Part shown: piece after piece, positions 61,580 through 64,000 of the stretch
Layout of the letters: every line of letters starts with the position of its first letter
Numbering within the stretch: the stretch's first letter is position 1
The notes under the pieces: model-generated
The model's input: the letters and a program-made list of their open reading frames with translations, nothing else
What the model was told of the DNA's origin: nothing
Database searches by the model: none
Assembly (NCBI GenBank): GCA_035623255.1
Contig: DASPTU010000003.1
Coordinates: 62,001-126,000 of the forward strand
Length of the DNA stretch: 64,000 nucleotides
Reading direction: 5' to 3'
From: JAFAGX01 sp035623255
GTDB lineage: Bacteria; Acidobacteriota; Terriglobia; Terriglobales; Acidobacteriaceae
Program-made: the position numbers and the translations under genes

Positions 61580-61597
61580 ATTCGTCCAGGTGCGACA
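61580..61597. promoter_or_regulatory. weaker copy of the TetR-type palindrome near scpB
   Basis: ATTCGT (61580-61585), 6-bp spacer, GCGACA (61592-61597), which matches the ATTCGC-N6-GCGAAT site at 9 of 12 half-site positions. It is 33 bp before the scpB ATG on the minus strand. Could be coincidental. Confidence 0.35.
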
Positions 61598-61773
61598 AGG
61601 TCACAGGTCACACCGCGGAATTCACGGTTACTGCGGTAATGTGCAGGTTAATCTGCGGCTCATGAATAATCGAGGTGCGCTTCCGCTGGTGAAGACTCTC
61701 AACCACACGAGTTACGGAACCTGACCGAGTGATTCTTGCGACCTTCTGAAGCCGCCTGGAAAATCGCCGCGAC

Positions 61774-63897
61774 ATGATCACGGGAGCACAGAAAGCGCGA
61801 AGCATCGAGCAACGAAACATCGCAACCGCTTTATCTCAACTTTACAAATCCATCCTCAAAATGATCTCCAGCGAGATCTCACTCACCGAGGTTCTCGAAG
61901 CTTTGTGCAGATCAATCGAAGCGGAATATCCCGAACTCCTATGCTCGGTGCTTCTCCTGGATACGGATGGTGTTACGTTGAGGCAAGGCGCGGCGCCGAG
62001 TCTTCCCAGCGACTACAGCCGATGTGTCGATGGAATAAAAAGTGGTCCACAAGCAGGCTCTTGCGGAACCGCAGCTTACCGGGGCGAGCAGGTGATTGTC
62101 GAGGACATCGCCAACGACCAACTGTGGAAGGGGACCGCTCAGCTGGCGCTACGTCATGGCCTCAAAGCATGCTGGTCGACTCCCATTCTGTCTCGCGCCG
62201 GCAGGGTTCTGGGAATCTTTGCCGTCTATTGTCGCGAACCGCGCCAGCCACACGCTGACCATCTTCAAATGGTGGAGTGCGCCACTCACCTTGCGGGCAT
62301 AGCGATCGACCGCGAGCATGCGGAAGAGGAGTTGCACGCCGTCGAAACCCGCTATCGCAATCTGGTCGAGCGGCTTCCGGCCATCACGTACATCGCCGAA
62401 GTCGGAGCCCTGGGGCGGTGGCATTATGTCAGTCCGCAGATTCAATCGATCCTGGGCTACTCGCCGGAAGACTGGATGGCAAACTCGGCCAATTGGATTA
62501 ACAACATCTACCCTGATGATCGGGATCAGGCGTTGGAGGCAGAGAAGCGCTTTTGGGAAAGTGGCGGAATGTTTCGCGCTGAGTACCGTATGTTGGCTCG
62601 CGACGGGCGGGTGTTGTGGTTTCGCGATGATGCCATCTATCTGCGCACTCCAGACAGCCAGAAGCCGGTGATGCAGGGCGTTTTGTACGACATCACCGAG
62701 TACAAGAATCTCGAGGAACAACTACGGCAGTCGCAAAAAATGGAAGCCGTAGGCCAGCTGGCCGGTGGTGTCGCTCACGACTTCAACAACCTCCTGACAA
62801 TTATCCAGGCGCATGATGAGCGCATACTGAACCGCCTTCCTCACAGCCACGAAGCCCATAAAGACGCGACCGAGATCAAGCAGGCGGTCGAGCGCGCAGC
62901 CGGGCTGACCCGGCAACTCCTGGCCTTCAGCCGCAAACAGGTGTTGCAACCCAAGATCGTGGACATCAATGTGGTTGTCAGCGATGTAGCCCGAATGCTC
63001 CACCGCCTGCTCGGCGAGCACATTGATATAAACCTGATTACTGCCGACTCGTTGCCGCAAGTGAAAGTGGATCAGGGGCAGATGGAACAGGTGATTCTTA
63101 ACCTTGCGCTGAATGCGCGCGACGCCATGCCTCACGGCGGCACCTTAACCATGGAAACTGAGAACGTGCAGATTACCGAACCAGGGGAACAGGTGCCGGT
63201 CAAGCCGGGAAGCTATGTGCTGCTGAAAGTCAGTGATACCGGGACGGGCATGGACGCGGAAACGCAACGGCACATTTTCGAGCCATTCTTCAGCACAAAG
63301 GAGTTGGGCAAAGGGACGGGACTTGGTCTGGCAAGTGTGTATGGGGTGATCAAACAAAGCGGTGGCGGAGTGTCGTTCCAAAGTCAACTCGGGCACGGCA
63401 CTACGTTCAAAGTTTACCTGCCGGAGGCACACAAGGCGGAAGCGTCTGAGGCGACACTTCTTGTCAGTTCGTCGAAGCCCAAAGTAAGCGAGACGGTTCT
63501 TGTGGTAGATGATGAACATGAAATTCGCGAGATGATCAGCGAATATCTTCAGCAAAGCGGATACACGGTTCTGCACGCGCAAAATGGCCGCGAGGCACTG
63601 GAGATCGCCCATCGCTACAAAGGTTTAATCCACCTGCTGATCACGGACGTGGTGATGCCGGAACTCGGCGGTCCGGAATTAGCGGAACAAGTGCGACGCT
63701 TACGGCCCCGGACAAAGGTCTTATTCACTTCGGGCTACCTGGACGGTGCAGTAAGCGACAAATCTGCCGATCAGCAGGCAGCGGTCCTGCAAAAGCCGTT
63801 TGCACTGAATGTGCTCGCGAGTAAAGTCAGGGAAGTACTGGACCAGCCCTTGCTAGGGGGCGAGGTCCACATTAGCCGGGGCAACCCCACTCAGTGA
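61774..63897 (+). CDS. hybrid sensor histidine kinase (GAF-PAS-HisKA-HATPase-REC)
   Basis: 707 residues, soluble. Domains in order: GAF (about residues 30-185, GSCGTAAYRGEQVIVEDIAN, WSTPILSRAGRVLGIFAVYC), PAS (195-320, RLPAITYIAEVGALGRWHYV), dimerisation/phosphoacceptor domain (about 325-395, H-box GVAHDFNNLLTIIQAHDE), HATPase (430-560, N-box LALNARDAMPHG, DTGTGMD, GKGTGLGLASVYGVI), and C-terminal receiver (575-695, VLVVDDEHEIREMISEYL, phospho-Asp in LLITDVVMPELGG, LQKPFAL). No membrane helix: the GAF domain likely senses a soluble signal. Target unknown. Confidence 0.93.
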   Translation: MITGAQKARSIEQRNIATALSQLYKSILKMISSEISLTEVLEALCRSIEAEYPELLCSVLLLDTDGVTLRQGAAPSLPSDYSRCVDGIKSGPQAGSCGTAAYRGEQVIVEDIANDQLWKGTAQLALRHGLKACWSTPILSRAGRVLGIFAVYCREPRQPHADHLQMVECATHLAGIAIDREHAEEELHAVETRYRNLVERLPAITYIAEVGALGRWHYVSPQIQSILGYSPEDWMANSANWINNIYPDDRDQALEAEKRFWESGGMFRAEYRMLARDGRVLWFRDDAIYLRTPDSQKPVMQGVLYDITEYKNLEEQLRQSQKMEAVGQLAGGVAHDFNNLLTIIQAHDERILNRLPHSHEAHKDATEIKQAVERAAGLTRQLLAFSRKQVLQPKIVDINVVVSDVARMLHRLLGEHIDINLITADSLPQVKVDQGQMEQVILNLALNARDAMPHGGTLTMETENVQITEPGEQVPVKPGSYVLLKVSDTGTGMDAETQRHIFEPFFSTKELGKGTGLGLASVYGVIKQSGGGVSFQSQLGHGTTFKVYLPEAHKAEASEATLLVSSSKPKVSETVLVVDDEHEIREMISEYLQQSGYTVLHAQNGREALEIAHRYKGLIHLLITDVVMPELGGPELAEQVRRLRPRTKVLFTSGYLDGAVSDKSADQQAAVLQKPFALNVLASKVREVLDQPLLGGEVHISRGNPTQ

Positions 63898-64000
63898 TTG
63901 CCGTGCTCTATTCGCCTCTAACTCCATCAATTCAAGCAATCGCAGGTTGAGGATCACGACGAAGCTTATCGGTTGACCGCCGGCCGCTGATCAGCCAATG
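63898..64000. other. terminal non-coding stretch
   Basis: 103 bp with no supported gene or clear signal. The window ends before any further feature can be recognised. Confidence 0.6.

Overview
The window looks like a chromosomal segment of a Gram-negative hopanoid-making bacterium, most probably an Acidobacteriota (Terriglobia-like) member. The evidence is indirect: a complete squalene-hopene block (hpnC/D/E, shc, hpnH, hpnG, hpnA), a full Tol-Pal locus, meso-DAP recycling enzymes, many exported proteins of unknown function, fairly GC-rich codon use and short extragenic palindromes. No rRNA, tRNA, insertion sequence, phage gene or CRISPR array was recognised. Taxonomy is inference from gene content, not a database result.

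Layout. 1-701: two half-size EamA/SMR-like transporters (+), the first cut by the window edge. 704-12742: a tightly packed minus-strand hopanoid operon running ispH, shc, hpnH, small unknown gene, hpnA, hpnG, two zinc MDR dehydrogenases, hpnC, hpnD, hpnE. 12904-15260: a VapBC-type toxin-antitoxin pair and recN. 16279-21530: Tol-Pal (tolQ, tolR, TonB/TolA-like, tolB, pal, cpoB). 21579-27144: small proteins, a ClC channel, a TPR protein, and an ECF sigma factor with a small partner. 27281-35527: a minus-strand operon with mtnP, a PfkB kinase, a membrane glycosyltransferase, mgtC-like, dapF, ldcA, mpl and an acyltransferase, mainly cell-wall recycling and nucleoside salvage. 35588-45706: exported proteins, including a HExxH protease, a di-heme oxidoreductase behind a roughly 290-nt leader, a PEGA protein, a MetX-like hydrolase and a lytic transglycosylase. 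45765-52828: GAF-like protein, ECF sigma plus soluble zinc anti-sigma, M48 protease, a class V aminotransferase with a Tat-like signal, an MBL hydrolase and a SnoaL-like protein. 52906-59674: enoyl-CoA hydratase followed by an alpha/beta hydrolase, two ATP-grasp-type ligases, a GCS2/YbdK ligase and an M29 aminopeptidase. 60159-63897: TetR regulator, methylmalonyl-CoA decarboxylase and a hybrid histidine kinase.

Functional links. The hopanoid operon can go from IspH-made isoprenoid precursors to squalene (HpnC/D/E), hopene (Shc), adenosylhopane (HpnH) and its nucleoside cleavage product (HpnG); the two dehydrogenases and the small unknown gene are unassigned partners. Tol-Pal, the lytic transglycosylase, LdcA, Mpl and DapF all bear on envelope maintenance.

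The best candidates for something undescribed are: the ligase/peptidase cluster at 53923-59674, which has the parts for making and trimming a small amide-linked product; a stable structured RNA with its own terminator just after it (59690-59833); and the folded leader upstream of the di-heme protein (37342-37630). Matching imperfect palindromes upstream of tetR and scpB suggest a small local regulon.
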